Assembly (NCBI RefSeq): GCF_026626335.1
Contig: NZ_JAPNTZ010000001.1
Coordinates: 248,001-312,000, forward strand
Direction: 5' to 3'
DNA: 64,000 bases
From: Paractinoplanes pyxinae
Lineage (GTDB): Bacteria; Actinomycetota; Actinomycetes; Mycobacteriales; Micromonosporaceae
Part shown: in pieces, positions 34,249-43,650 of the stretch
Position numbering within the stretch: the stretch's first letter is position 1
How the letters are laid out: the number at the start of each line of letters is the position of its first letter
The notes under the pieces: generated by a model
The model's input: the letters and a program-made list of their open reading frames with translations, nothing else
What the model was told of the DNA's origin: nothing
Databases searched by the model: none
Translations under genes and position numbers: made by a program

Positions 34249-34967
34249 TACGAGACCTCGATGCCGGTCAGGTGGATCGACACGACGAGCGGCTCGGGCA
34301 GGCGCAGGCCGTTCTCGTCGTGCGGATAGATCAATCGGGTGGCCGGGACGGTCAGGCCCGCGACCTGCACGAAGTCCGACGTGTACTCGGCCGCGGGCGT
34401 GCGGCCGGCGATGTCGACGGTGTAGTCGCGCCGGTGGATGAGCCCGTCCGGGCCGATGTAGAGCGTCTGCTGCGGGCTGTGGGTGGCGATGTCGTCCGGG
34501 TACGTGATGAGCAGGCGCCGGAACGAGCGGCCGTCTTCGGTCCACCCGCCGATCTCGTCGGCCTGCACACCGGGGAAGGTGAGCGAGTAGGGCTCGGTCA
34601 CGTACGTCCACATGGCGTAGCCGGAGAAGTAGGCCAGCTGCAGCCGGGTCCACGGCGTCGCGAACTCGTGACCGGCGAACGACGCGCGCGGGTCGAGCAG
34701 TTCCTCGACGACGGCCCCGTTCTCGTCCTCGACGGCGATCCGGCCGGGCGTGAAGTCGGTGTGGTGGCCGTCGGCGAAGAACGGCTCCTGCCGGGTGTGC
34801 TCGCGGTGCAGGTCGACGGTGACCCGCACGTCGTCCAGCGCGCCGGGGTGACCCTTCAGGGCCCACAGGGCGCCGCCGAAGAACTGCCGGGCGCTGATCC
34901 GGTTCTTGCTCTGCCAGGTGCTCCGGCCCCCGTAGGCGGCCAGGACCTCGTCCAGAAGATCGGACAT
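34248..34967 (-). CDS. Unrecognised cytoplasmic protein (239 residues)
   Basis: The protein begins MSDLLDEVLAAYGG and has alternating beta-strand-like segments (VRVTVDLHREHTRQEP, WTYVTEPYSLTFPG, LIHRRDYTVDIAG). It has no signal, membrane helix, cysteine or obvious active-site motif, and I do not recognise a family. ATG 34967 is firm: AAGGAGGG lies 6 bases upstream. It is downstream of the LuxR gene at 35050-37608, but an 82-bp gap containing a 12-bp palindrome suggests its own regulated promoter. It may be a target of one of the neighbouring LAL regulators. Confidence 0.75.
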   Translation of the reverse strand: MSDLLDEVLAAYGGRSTWQSKNRISARQFFGGALWALKGHPGALDDVRVTVDLHREHTRQEPFFADGHHTDFTPGRIAVEDENGAVVEELLDPRASFAGHEFATPWTRLQLAYFSGYAMWTYVTEPYSLTFPGVQADEIGGWTEDGRSFRRLLITYPDDIATHSPQQTLYIGPDGLIHRRDYTVDIAGRTPAAEYTSDFVQVAGLTVPATRLIYPHDENGLRLPEPLVVSIHLTGIEVS

Positions 34968-35025
34968 TCTTTCCCTCCTTCGCTTGTACGTCTTGACGGT
35001 GCCCGTCGCGCGGGCGGGCCCCATA

Positions 35026-35037
35026 CGTCGATCGACG
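35026..35037. promoter_or_regulatory. Palindrome CGTCGATCGACG upstream of gene at 34967
   Basis: A perfect 12-bp palindrome in the 82-bp promoter gap, 59 bp upstream of the ATG. With its flanks it reads TACGTC-GATC-GACGGG, resembling the TACGTC-N4-GACGTA element before the LuxR gene at 40219. Confidence 0.45.
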
Positions 35038-35049
35038 GGTCGTGTGCGG

Positions 35050-37608
35050 TCACTTCCCGTTGCTGAGCAAGGCGTTGAGCTGGCGGCGGCCGCCGACGCC
35101 GAGCTTGGGGTACGCGTTGTAGAGATGGGTCCCGACGGTACGAGGTGACATGCGCAGATGCGTCGCGATCTCGTTGTTGCTGAGGCCGTCGGCCGCCAGC
35201 CGGACGATCCGCCGCTGCTGGGGGCTCAGCGACTGCAGCGGACCCGATTCGGCGTCCGGTGTCTCGCCGGCCGCGGTCAGCTCGGTGCGGGCGATCTCGG
35301 CCAGCCCTTCGGCGCCCAGGCGGTCGAGCAGCGCCACCGCCTCCGACAGATGGACGCGGGCGTCCAGGGAACGCCGTCGTCGCCGCAGCCACGTGCCGTA
35401 GTGCAACCGGGCCAGGGCGCGTTCGAACGGCCAGTCCTCGCCGGCCGGATCGTCCACGGCGGCCCGGAAGGCGGTTTCGCTGGTGTCGTCGTCGGTCAGC
35501 ATGGCCCGCACCTGGGCCTGGCGCATCCGCCGACGCGCGTTGTCCGGTCCGGTGGAGGCGTCGAGCACCCGCAGCGCCTCGGCCGCGCGCCCGGTGCGGA
35601 CCGCGGTCACGGCCAGGCCCAGCAGCATGTGGCCGGTGTGGTCCGGATACAACGGCGTGCCGTCCGGCCCGAACAGGGCGCGGTGGTGCCGGTACGCGGC
35701 CTCGTGGTCGCCCTCGGCGAAGGCGGAGATGCCCAGGCTCTGCCGCAGGCGGGCCGCCACCCGGCGGTTCTGGTGCAGGTCGATGCGGGTCCACACCGAC
35801 TCCACCAGCCGGCGGGCGCCCGGCCCGTCGCCGCGCAGGCCGGCCAGCGTGGCTCGCACGGCGACGATCTCGACCTCGAGCAGGCGCAGGTCGGCCGTGT
35901 CGCAGGCAGCCCGGGCGCGGTCGGCCAGCGCGTCCGCCTCGGGCCAGCGGCCCGCGTCGATCAGACCGCTGGCCAGCGGCAGGAAGATCTCCGGGAGCTC
36001 GGTCAGGCCCTCGGACCGGGCCAGGGCGGCCTGCCGGAGCGCTATCGCCTCGGCCGTCCTACCGGCGGCGTCGGCCGTCTCCGCCGCCCAGTTCGGCAGA
36101 GCGGAACCGCCGCCGGGCAGGCGCATCACGGCCGACCGGTGTTCGTCCAGACCGGACAGACGGGCGACCACGGCGGCCGCCGCGGCGAGTCGCATCCGCC
36201 GGCCGGCGTCGGCCGGTGGCCGCTCCCGGGCGTGATCGAGCAGCAGGTCCATCGCCTCGCGCTGGCGGGCCGAGCGGGCGAGCGCGAGGGCGGCCTCGGC
36301 GGCGACCTCGGTGGTGATCATCGACGGGTCGTGGCGGCAGGCCTCGGCGTACAGCTCGCGCACCCAGCTCGTCTGGCCGATCGCCCCGGCGCTGATCAGC
36401 GCGGCGGCGCAGCGACGGGCCGCCTCGGCCGGATCCGGCGACAACTCGGCCGCCCGGTGCAGCGCCTCGGCCCGGTCGCCGGGCGACGGGGCCCGCTGCG
36501 CGCTCAGCTCCAGGGCGGCCGCGACCGGTTCGGAGGGTCCCGTCGTGGCCGCCGCCAGGTGCCGGGCCTGGGCGAGGGATCCGGCCGGTAGCGCGGCCGC
36601 GAAACGCTGATGCGCCTCGGCCCGGTCGAGAGCGGGCCGGGACAGGTACGCCGCCAGCCCGGCCAGCGGATCGGCGAAGCGCACACTGTCGCCGGTCGTC
36701 TCCAGCAGCCCGGACTCGACCGCCCGCTCGAGAACCGGCCGGGACACGGCCGCGGCGGCGAGCACCACCGCCGCTGACTCGTTCCCCAGCCGCGCGCTGA
36801 CCTGGCCGGCGAGATCCGACGTGGCCCGGTCCAGGCCGCCGAGCAGCGCCTCGTACCGCTGCCGCAGCTGGGCCGTCCAGATCGCCGGGGGACGCAGCAC
36901 GTCGGCCGTGGTGGCCGCCGGGAACAAGGCGGCGTAGCCGGCGACGGCGCGGGGCCGGCCGTCGGCCAGGCGCAGGAGGTGCCGCCGGGCCCGCCCGGCG
37001 ACGTCCGGCAGCCGGGCGGCCAGGAGCCGGGCCATGACGCCGTCGGTCAACCGGCCCAGGGTCAGGACGCCGGCCGTGGGCGGGAGCAGCGCCGCCGCCC
37101 GGAAGCGGCGCACCCCGAGCAGGATCACGACCGGCCCGGCCGGCGGCGATCCGGCCAGGGCCGCCACCACCCGGGCCGACACGGCGTCGGCCAGGTGCAG
37201 GTCGTCCACGGTGATCAGGGTTGGACCCGGCCGCCGCCCCAGCCCGGCCCGCAGGCTGTCCACCATGGCCCCGGCCAGCGCGGCCGGGTCCGGAGCACGC
37301 AGCCGCAGGGCGTCGAGGGCGGCCGTCCGGGCCGGTTCGGGCAGGTCCCGCAGTTCCGGCCGCAGCCCGATCAGCAACCGCTGGGCCACCAGGCCGTCGA
37401 GGTCGCTCTCGTCCTGGTGGCCGGTCGTGCTCAGCACCCGGAAGCCGCGCTCGCGGGCGATGCGGGCCGCGGCGGCCAGCAGGGCCGAGGCGCCGTGCCC
37501 GGCGTCGGCCACGACCGCCGTCGTGGCGGCGCCACGCCGGGCCGGGTCGAGAAGGGCGCTCAGCGTCGCCAGTTCCTGGTCGCGGCCGAGCAGGTCGGTT
37601 CCGTCCAC
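35050..37608 (-). CDS. LAL-type LuxR regulator with degenerate P-loop
   Basis: An 852-residue protein. The N-terminal STAND/AAA module keeps a Walker B (TLITVDDLHLAD near 130), but Walker A reads ADAGHGAS (residues 34-41): the first Gly and the catalytic Lys are both Ala. A long TPR-like helical region follows, then a LuxR helix-turn-helix (LSPQQRRIVRLAADGLSNNE, TVGTHLYNAYPKL). ATP binding is probably lost or altered. Only 16 bases separate it from the upstream LuxR gene, so the two are co-expressed. Compared with that paralogue, which has an intact P-loop, this may be a pseudo-ATPase partner. Confidence 0.9.
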   Translation of the reverse strand: MDGTDLLGRDQELATLSALLDPARRGAATTAVVADAGHGASALLAAAARIARERGFRVLSTTGHQDESDLDGLVAQRLLIGLRPELRDLPEPARTAALDALRLRAPDPAALAGAMVDSLRAGLGRRPGPTLITVDDLHLADAVSARVVAALAGSPPAGPVVILLGVRRFRAAALLPPTAGVLTLGRLTDGVMARLLAARLPDVAGRARRHLLRLADGRPRAVAGYAALFPAATTADVLRPPAIWTAQLRQRYEALLGGLDRATSDLAGQVSARLGNESAAVVLAAAAVSRPVLERAVESGLLETTGDSVRFADPLAGLAAYLSRPALDRAEAHQRFAAALPAGSLAQARHLAAATTGPSEPVAAALELSAQRAPSPGDRAEALHRAAELSPDPAEAARRCAAALISAGAIGQTSWVRELYAEACRHDPSMITTEVAAEAALALARSARQREAMDLLLDHARERPPADAGRRMRLAAAAAVVARLSGLDEHRSAVMRLPGGGSALPNWAAETADAAGRTAEAIALRQAALARSEGLTELPEIFLPLASGLIDAGRWPEADALADRARAACDTADLRLLEVEIVAVRATLAGLRGDGPGARRLVESVWTRIDLHQNRRVAARLRQSLGISAFAEGDHEAAYRHHRALFGPDGTPLYPDHTGHMLLGLAVTAVRTGRAAEALRVLDASTGPDNARRRMRQAQVRAMLTDDDTSETAFRAAVDDPAGEDWPFERALARLHYGTWLRRRRRSLDARVHLSEAVALLDRLGAEGLAEIARTELTAAGETPDAESGPLQSLSPQQRRIVRLAADGLSNNEIATHLRMSPRTVGTHLYNAYPKLGVGGRRQLNALLSNGK

Positions 37609-37624
37609 GGTGTCCTCCGGCCGG

Positions 37625-40219
37625 TCAGGCGGCCGTCACGACGCCGCGCAACTGCGTGCGGCGGGTGATGCCGAGCTTCGGGAAGATCTGATAGAGGTGG
37701 AAGCTGACGGTTCGCGGGGCGATGCTGACCCGGGCCGCGATGTCCCGGTTCGAGAGCCCGTCGGCGGCCAGCCGGGCGATCATTTGCTGCTGCGGGGTCA
37801 GCGCGGTGAAGGGCGGCTCGCCGCCGCCGGCCGGGCGGACGCCGACGGACCGCAGCTTCTCGCGCACGCCGGCGGCGTCGTGCCGGGCGCCGGCCCGGAC
37901 GAAGATGTCGAGCGCCGAGACGAGCAGGGGCCGGGCCTGGGCGTAGCGCCGGGCCGTCCGCAGCCGGTCGGCGTAGGCGGCCTGGGCGGTGGCGTACTCG
38001 TGCGGCCACCGGTCGGCCGCGGCCGGCTCGGCCAGCAGGGCCGCCATCCGCGGGCCGGCCGCGTCGTCGTCCGGGTGCAGCAGGGCCAGGGCGGCCCGCC
38101 ACGACCAGTCGCGGCGCGCGGTCGGGCGTGAAACCCGGGTTCGGGCCGTCCGCAGCACTCCCGCGACCTCGGCCTGGCGGCCGGTGGCGAGGGCGGCCGC
38201 CGCCAGGTCCACGACCGAGCGCTGCGACATCAGGAAGTGCAGCGGCGAACCGTCCGGCCCGAACGCCCGCAGGAACGCGGTGCAGGCCGCGTCGTGGTCG
38301 CCGGTCGCGGCGGCCAGCTGACCGGCGGCCCGCAGCCGCAGGTAGCGCACCAGCCGGCTGCCCACCGGCCCGGCCGCCGAATCCTGCTCCAGCCGGGCGG
38401 CCGCGTCGTCGAGCTCACCCCGACGGATCAGCAGGGTCACCCGCTGGGCGTCGAGGGCCCGCCGCACCACGGCGGAACGGTTGCCGCCGACGAACTCGGT
38501 CGCGTCCCGCAGCGCCGCCGCCGCCTCGTCGAGCAGCCCGCCCTCCAGCAGCACTTCGGTGAACACCACGGTGGCCAGGGCGGAGACCCCGTACGACTGC
38601 TCGTTGCGGGTCCACTCCATCGCCCGGCGGTAGTAGTCGGCCGCGATCCCGCTGTCGTCGACGACCCAGGCGGTGCCGGCCACCGACATCAGCCGGGCCC
38701 GTTCCTCGTTGCCGGTCAGCGGTTCCATCAGCGGAGAGTCGTGCAGGGCGCCGTAGCGGCCGGCCCATCCGGCGGGGTCGGCGACGGCGTGGGCCAGGGC
38801 GGTCGAGTGACAGGGCCCGTCCGGGGCGGGCCGGTCGAGCAGCCCGCGCAGCGTGACCACGTCGGCCGGGTCGCCGTCGCTCAGGATCGAGCGGGCCGCC
38901 AGCGACAACAGCCGCGCGACGAGTCCGGGATCGTCCGGCGGCGCGGCCAGCAGCCGGCTCAGCGGGCGCAGCACCGTCCGGCCGGGCCGGAACATCGCCG
39001 TGTTGCCGAGCGCCGCCGCCGTGGCGGCCCGGCGGTGCGGGTCGCCGGACCGGGTGAGCATCCGCCGCCACAGGTCGAGCGTCCACGCGATGTCGCCGCT
39101 GCGGTCGGCCTCGGCCGCGGCCCGGCCGTACAACCGGGCCGCCTCCCGGTCGTCGCGGGCGCACTCGGCGGCGCGTTCCAGCATCGCCGCCGCGTCCAGG
39201 CCGCGACCGCGGCTCGCGGCGGCGTCGGCGGCCCGTTCGTACGCCGTCGCCGCGCCGTCGTCGGTCGGGCGCACCAGCCGGGCGGCGTGCCAGTCACGCA
39301 GCGGCGCCCCCGGCGGCAACGAGCCGGCCAGGGCCGCGTGCGCGGCGCGCCGGTCGGCCGGGGCGGCGGCCAGATAGCACTGCAGCCGGGTGAGTGGATG
39401 CCGGAAGGTCAGCCGGCCCGCGATCACCGAGACGAGCCCGGCCTCCTCGGCGACCCGGCAGTCCCGCAGGTCGGCCCCGGCCGCCGCGAGCAGGGCGCCG
39501 AGGTCGTCCTCCTCGGTGGCCGCCGCCACCAGCAGCAGACGCGCGGTGGCCGCCGGAAGACCGAAGTCGCGCCCCGCCGGTTCCACACTCGACGAGGCCA
39601 GCCGGGACAGCAGGTACGGGTTGCCGCGGGCCAGCCGCAGAACACGGGCCCTTTCCCGGCCGGCCGGCGCATCGGACAGCCCGTCCAGCAGGCCCGCCGC
39701 CGCGGTCGCCGAAAGTGGGGGCACCGGGCAGATGGTCGTGCCGGCGTCCGTCGGCCCGAAGGCGGCGAGGCTGCGCGAGGCCATCAGCACGACCACCCGC
39801 CGGCTCGGCAGCCGCCGGGTGACGAACCGCACCTGCGCCAGCGTCTCGGCATCGTCCGGGCCGATGTCGTCCAGGACGATCAGCACCGGGCCGCGGCGGC
39901 ACAGGTGGTCGACGACGTTGAGCACCGCCATCCGCAGCGCCACCGGCGTCGACGGCACGTCGCCGGCCGGGCGTCCGGCCGCCTCGAGCAGAGACCCCAG
40001 CAGCGTCCGGCCGGCGCCCAGCGGCACGTCGACCACCAGGAAGCCCTCGGCCCGGGCCAGGGCGACCCCGTGCCGCAGCAGCGCCGTCTTCCCGATGCCC
40101 GCCTCGCCGGCCAGGGCCAGCGTCCGCGGCCCGCCGGTGCTGTCGTGCAGGGCGGTCCGGATCGAACCCTCCTCGGCCGCTCGGCCGAGCAGCACCGCCC
40201 CCTGAGGAAATTCCGCCAT
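37625..40219 (-). CDS. LAL-type LuxR regulator
   Basis: An 864-residue protein with intact Walker A GEAGIGKT (residues 38-45), Walker B VLIVLDDIGPDD (near 130), a TPR-like middle and a C-terminal LuxR domain (LTPQQQMIARLAADGLSNRD, TVSFHLYQIFPKLG). It is the first gene of a two-gene regulator operon with the degenerate paralogue downstream. Its upstream region carries the 16-bp inverted repeat TACGTC-CGAT-GACGTA, 55 bp before the ATG, a candidate LuxR-type operator for auto- or cross-regulation. The inducer is unknown. Confidence 0.92.
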   Translation of the reverse strand: MAEFPQGAVLLGRAAEEGSIRTALHDSTGGPRTLALAGEAGIGKTALLRHGVALARAEGFLVVDVPLGAGRTLLGSLLEAAGRPAGDVPSTPVALRMAVLNVVDHLCRRGPVLIVLDDIGPDDAETLAQVRFVTRRLPSRRVVVLMASRSLAAFGPTDAGTTICPVPPLSATAAAGLLDGLSDAPAGRERARVLRLARGNPYLLSRLASSSVEPAGRDFGLPAATARLLLVAAATEEDDLGALLAAAGADLRDCRVAEEAGLVSVIAGRLTFRHPLTRLQCYLAAAPADRRAAHAALAGSLPPGAPLRDWHAARLVRPTDDGAATAYERAADAAASRGRGLDAAAMLERAAECARDDREAARLYGRAAAEADRSGDIAWTLDLWRRMLTRSGDPHRRAATAAALGNTAMFRPGRTVLRPLSRLLAAPPDDPGLVARLLSLAARSILSDGDPADVVTLRGLLDRPAPDGPCHSTALAHAVADPAGWAGRYGALHDSPLMEPLTGNEERARLMSVAGTAWVVDDSGIAADYYRRAMEWTRNEQSYGVSALATVVFTEVLLEGGLLDEAAAALRDATEFVGGNRSAVVRRALDAQRVTLLIRRGELDDAAARLEQDSAAGPVGSRLVRYLRLRAAGQLAAATGDHDAACTAFLRAFGPDGSPLHFLMSQRSVVDLAAAALATGRQAEVAGVLRTARTRVSRPTARRDWSWRAALALLHPDDDAAGPRMAALLAEPAAADRWPHEYATAQAAYADRLRTARRYAQARPLLVSALDIFVRAGARHDAAGVREKLRSVGVRPAGGGEPPFTALTPQQQMIARLAADGLSNRDIAARVSIAPRTVSFHLYQIFPKLGITRRTQLRGVVTAA

Positions 40220-40273
40220 CCCCGATCACCTCCGTCCGCCGCCATCATCGGCGCGGAGGTGACGGCACTGGCA

Positions 40274-40289
40274 TACGTCCGATGACGTA
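40274..40289. promoter_or_regulatory. Inverted repeat TACGTC-CGAT-GACGTA before LuxR gene
   Basis: Two perfect 6-bp arms with a 4-bp spacer, 55 bp upstream of the LuxR start at 40219 (minus strand) and 33 bp past the stop of the next LuxR gene. A chance match of this length in GC-rich DNA is unlikely in one intergenic gap. The binding protein is not known. Confidence 0.55.
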
Positions 40290-40321
40290 AGCACCAGCGA
40301 CGTGCGCCACTGCCGCCGTGG

Positions 40322-43060
40322 TCAGGACCGGCTGAGAGCGGCCAGCGCGTCGCGCAACTGGTTGCGGTTGCTGATGCCCAGCTTCGGGAAGACCTTGTAG
40401 AGGTGGGTGGCGATCGTCCGGTGCGACAGGTAGAGCCGGTCGGCGATCTCTTTGTTGGTGCGGCCCTCGGCGGCGAGCTCGACGATGCGCAACTCCTGCG
40501 GCGTGAGCTGGGCCGATGCGGCGGCCGAGGTCTGCGGGGCCGCGGGTGCGACGCCGGCCGCGCGCAGTTCGGTCGTGGTCCGCTCGGCCCAGGGGCGTGC
40601 GCCCGCCGTCTCGAACGATCGCAGGGCCGCGCTCAGGTGCTCCCGGGCGTCGACGATCCGCTTGCGGCGGCGCAGCCAGGTCCCGTACGCCAATCGGGTG
40701 CGCGCCACCTCCAGGGCACCCGGATTGGTGGCGCCGCCGTTCAACGCCGCCTCGAAGTGCTGTTCGGCGCCCGCCCCAGGCTCGGCCTGGGCCAGCCCGC
40801 GATGCACCAGATTGTCGAGGTACGGGCTGGCGAACGCCTCGGCCGACCGGGCCGCCCGCTCGAGCAGCGGCAGCACCTGCGGCCCGCGGCCGGTGCGCAC
40901 CGCCGCCTCGGTCAGGTCGGCCAGCGACCACAGGCCGGTCGTGTCGCTGGCCTGCGCGGCGCTCAGGGCGATCCACGCGTCCTCGTACCGGTGCTCGTTG
41001 AGCGCGATCAGGCCGGCCGACCAACTGGCCCGGGCCCGGACGAAGGTGACACCGAGTCCGTCGGCCTCCCCGAGAACCGTACGGGCCCGCTCGTTGTCGC
41101 CCTGCCAGGCGTACGCCCGGGCCGCGGCGACGGCGGCGTCGGCCACCGTGACGCGCGACCCCAGATCGGAACCGAGCCGCAGCGCCATCTCGGCGTCGGC
41201 CAGGCCGTCGCGCAACCGCCCCAGCCCAATCCGCACCACCGCCCGCTGGCGCATCGTCCAGGCCTCGTCGCCGGGGGCGCCGGCCCGGTGGAAGTACCCG
41301 ACGCCCAGCTCCCAGCAGTCGAGCGCGGCCGGGAAGTCGTGCAGGGCCTCGGCCACCAGCCCGACCCCGATGATCATCTGGGAGCGGCTGGGGGACCGGC
41401 CCGCGCCGGCCAGGAACTCGCGAAGGCGGCGCACCAGCCCCGGCATCTGCGGGCGGGCCCGGGCCGCGTGCCGCACGGGGTCGATCAGCACGTGCCCGAC
41501 CAGCGCGTGCAGGCTGCCCGAGCCGGCGTCGGCCGCGTCGAGGGCCCGGTCGAGCCGTTCCCGCAGGTCGGCCGGGAGCTTGTGGATCGCGTGGGCGCTG
41601 GCCGCGGTGGCCAGCACCCGCAGGCGCTGCACCTGGTTGGCGTCCCCGCCCGGCCCGGCCAGCCGCTCCACCAGATCGAGCAGCTCCGCGGTGCTGTGAC
41701 CGGGGTGCGCGGCGGTGGCGCCCAGCGCGACCTCGGTCAGGATCAGCTGGGCCAGCACCTCCGGGTCGGCGGCCAGCGGCCACGCCTCGCGGACCAGCGC
41801 GGCGCTGCCGGCCACCTCGCCGGCCTGCCGGGCCAGCTCGGCCGCGGCCGACAGGCGGCGCACCCGGTCGTCAGTCGACGAGGACATCGCGGCCGCGCGG
41901 CGCAGGGCGGCGACCGCCTCGATCAGCGCGCTGCGGTCGCGGGCCCGGGTCGCGCTCCGCTCCAGGGCGGCCGCCACTTCGTCGTCGTAGTCCGGCGTGG
42001 CCGCGGCCGCGTGCCAGGCCGCTCGGTCGGGGTCGGTCGCGGCGGCGGCCAGGGCGCGGTGGGCGGCCGTCCGGTCGGCCAGCGAGGCGGCGCCGTAGAC
42101 GGCCGAGCGCACCAGCGGGTGCCGGAGCGTGACCCGGTCGCCGGCCACGGTGGCCAGCCGGGCCTGCTCGATGGGCGCGAGGTCGTCGAGGGTGAGGCCC
42201 GCGCTCGCGGCGGCCGCGGTCAGATGCCGTACGGATGATTCGGGCGCGGCCGCGATCAGCAGGAGCATCCGGCGGCTGCCCTCGGGCAGGCCGGCCGCCC
42301 CGGCCAGGAAGGCCTGCTCCAGGCGGCGCGTCATCGGCAGCCAGCGGTCGCCGTCGGGCCGCGCGCCGGTGGCCAGCGCCCGCGGAAGCTCGGTGAGCGC
42401 CAGCGGGTTGCCCAACGCCTCGGAGAGCACCAGCTCGCGAGCGGCCGGGTCGAGGACCGGCTGCTGCTCGTTCAGCAACTGCTCGGACTCGGCCGGGGTG
42501 AGCGGACCGAGCGGAAGGACCGGGACGCCCGGGAAGACCTCGAAACCCGGCCGGACGGTCGCGACCAGCACGATGCGGGCCTGCGACAACCGGCGGGCGG
42601 CGAAGGCCAGGGCCTGGGCACTCGAGGCGTCGAGCCACTGGGCGTCCTCGACGATCACCAGCCCGGGCCGCTCGGCCGAGAACTCCTCGAGCAGGCCGAG
42701 CGTGGCCAGGCCGGTCAGCAGCCGGCTCGGCGCGGGGCCGTCGGCCTGACCGAGCGCCACCTCCAGCGCCTGCTGCTGCCGCGGCGGCAGGGTGGCGAGC
42801 CGGTCGAGCACGGGATGCAGAAGTTCGTGCAGGCCGGCGAACCCCGACGTCGTCTCGCTGTGGACGCCCGTACAGCGCAATTCGCCGAAGCCCCGCTCAG
42901 CCGCCAGCTCCGAGACCGCGTCGACCAGGGTGCTCTTGCCGATGCCGGCGTCGCCCTCGACCACCACCGCGAAGCCGCCCGGCCCGGCCGCGTCGAGCAG
43001 GCCGCTCAACCGGGAAAGTTCCTGCTCACGCCCGACGAGCGAGGGATGGGAAGCAGGCAC
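40322..43060 (-). CDS. LAL-type LuxR regulator
   Basis: A 912-residue protein with intact Walker A GDAGIGKS (residues 36-43), Walker B LVIVEDAQWLD (near 140), a long TPR-like region and a LuxR domain at the C-terminus (LTPQELRIVELAAEGRTNKE, TIATHLYKVFPKLG). The DAQWLD motif matches the partial regulator at the left edge of the window and is characteristic of one LAL subgroup. It is the third of three consecutive regulators and lies divergent from the GlcG-like/oxidoreductase pair, which could be its target. Confidence 0.92.
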   Translation of the reverse strand: MPASHPSLVGREQELSRLSGLLDAAGPGGFAVVVEGDAGIGKSTLVDAVSELAAERGFGELRCTGVHSETTSGFAGLHELLHPVLDRLATLPPRQQQALEVALGQADGPAPSRLLTGLATLGLLEEFSAERPGLVIVEDAQWLDASSAQALAFAARRLSQARIVLVATVRPGFEVFPGVPVLPLGPLTPAESEQLLNEQQPVLDPAARELVLSEALGNPLALTELPRALATGARPDGDRWLPMTRRLEQAFLAGAAGLPEGSRRMLLLIAAAPESSVRHLTAAAASAGLTLDDLAPIEQARLATVAGDRVTLRHPLVRSAVYGAASLADRTAAHRALAAAATDPDRAAWHAAAATPDYDDEVAAALERSATRARDRSALIEAVAALRRAAAMSSSTDDRVRRLSAAAELARQAGEVAGSAALVREAWPLAADPEVLAQLILTEVALGATAAHPGHSTAELLDLVERLAGPGGDANQVQRLRVLATAASAHAIHKLPADLRERLDRALDAADAGSGSLHALVGHVLIDPVRHAARARPQMPGLVRRLREFLAGAGRSPSRSQMIIGVGLVAEALHDFPAALDCWELGVGYFHRAGAPGDEAWTMRQRAVVRIGLGRLRDGLADAEMALRLGSDLGSRVTVADAAVAAARAYAWQGDNERARTVLGEADGLGVTFVRARASWSAGLIALNEHRYEDAWIALSAAQASDTTGLWSLADLTEAAVRTGRGPQVLPLLERAARSAEAFASPYLDNLVHRGLAQAEPGAGAEQHFEAALNGGATNPGALEVARTRLAYGTWLRRRKRIVDAREHLSAALRSFETAGARPWAERTTTELRAAGVAPAAPQTSAAASAQLTPQELRIVELAAEGRTNKEIADRLYLSHRTIATHLYKVFPKLGISNRNQLRDALAALSRS

Positions 43061-43218
43061 TGTTCGCAGTCTACGGCGATCTTCATCAGTGACAAGACGG
43101 ATGCCCTTCCGCCCACCCGGCGCTGCCCGATCTCAAGACGGCAGGTCGGATGACGCATGGCGGCCGGCCGCGCCGCGGGCACCGTCGGAGGCACCAACTT
43201 TCTCAGGAGGTACGTGTC

Positions 43219-43650
43219 ATGACCCCGACCATCGCCCAGATCTCACCGGTCACCCTGTCGCTGGCCACGGCGACGCGGCTGACCGAGGCGGCCGTCGCCA
43301 AGGCCTCGGAGATCGGCATCCCCTACACCATCACGGTGATCGACGGCGGCGGCCACGTCGTGCTGGCGACCCGCATGGACGGCGCCGCCCTGGTCTCGAT
43401 CGACACCTCGGTGGCCAAGGCCCGCACGTCGGTCTACTTCGGCGCGGCGACGGCCGACCTCGGCGGTGCGGTGCAGCCCGGCGCCCCGCTGTTCACCATC
43501 GCCACCGCGACGACCTCGCCGCTCATCTTCGTGGCGGGCGGGATCCCCGTGCACGACGCGGCCGGCGTCGTCGTGGGCGCGATCGGCGCCGGTGGCGGCT
43601 CGCCCGAGCAGGACCATGAGGTCGCGGCGACCGCGGTCGGTGCGCTGTGA
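43219..43650 (+). CDS. GlcG/HbpS family heme-binding-like protein
   Basis: A 143-residue single-domain protein matching the GlcG/HbpS (DUF336) family: ATRLTEAAVAKASEIGIP, VIDGGGHVVLATRMDGA, VAKARTSVYFGAAT and GGIPVHDAAGVVVGAIGAGG. HbpS of Streptomyces binds heme and senses redox stress; other members are of unknown function. There is no signal peptide in this copy. ATG 43219 has CAGGAGG 8 bases upstream. Its stop overlaps the next start by four bases, so it is translated together with the quinone-oxidoreductase-like enzyme. Confidence 0.9.
   Translation: MTPTIAQISPVTLSLATATRLTEAAVAKASEIGIPYTITVIDGGGHVVLATRMDGAALVSIDTSVAKARTSVYFGAATADLGGAVQPGAPLFTIATATTSPLIFVAGGIPVHDAAGVVVGAIGAGGGSPEQDHEVAATAVGAL

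Noticed and set aside
43145..43154. GTCGGATGAC between the third LuxR gene and the GlcG-like gene
   Set aside because: It is too short and imperfect to separate from chance, although its position is suggestive.
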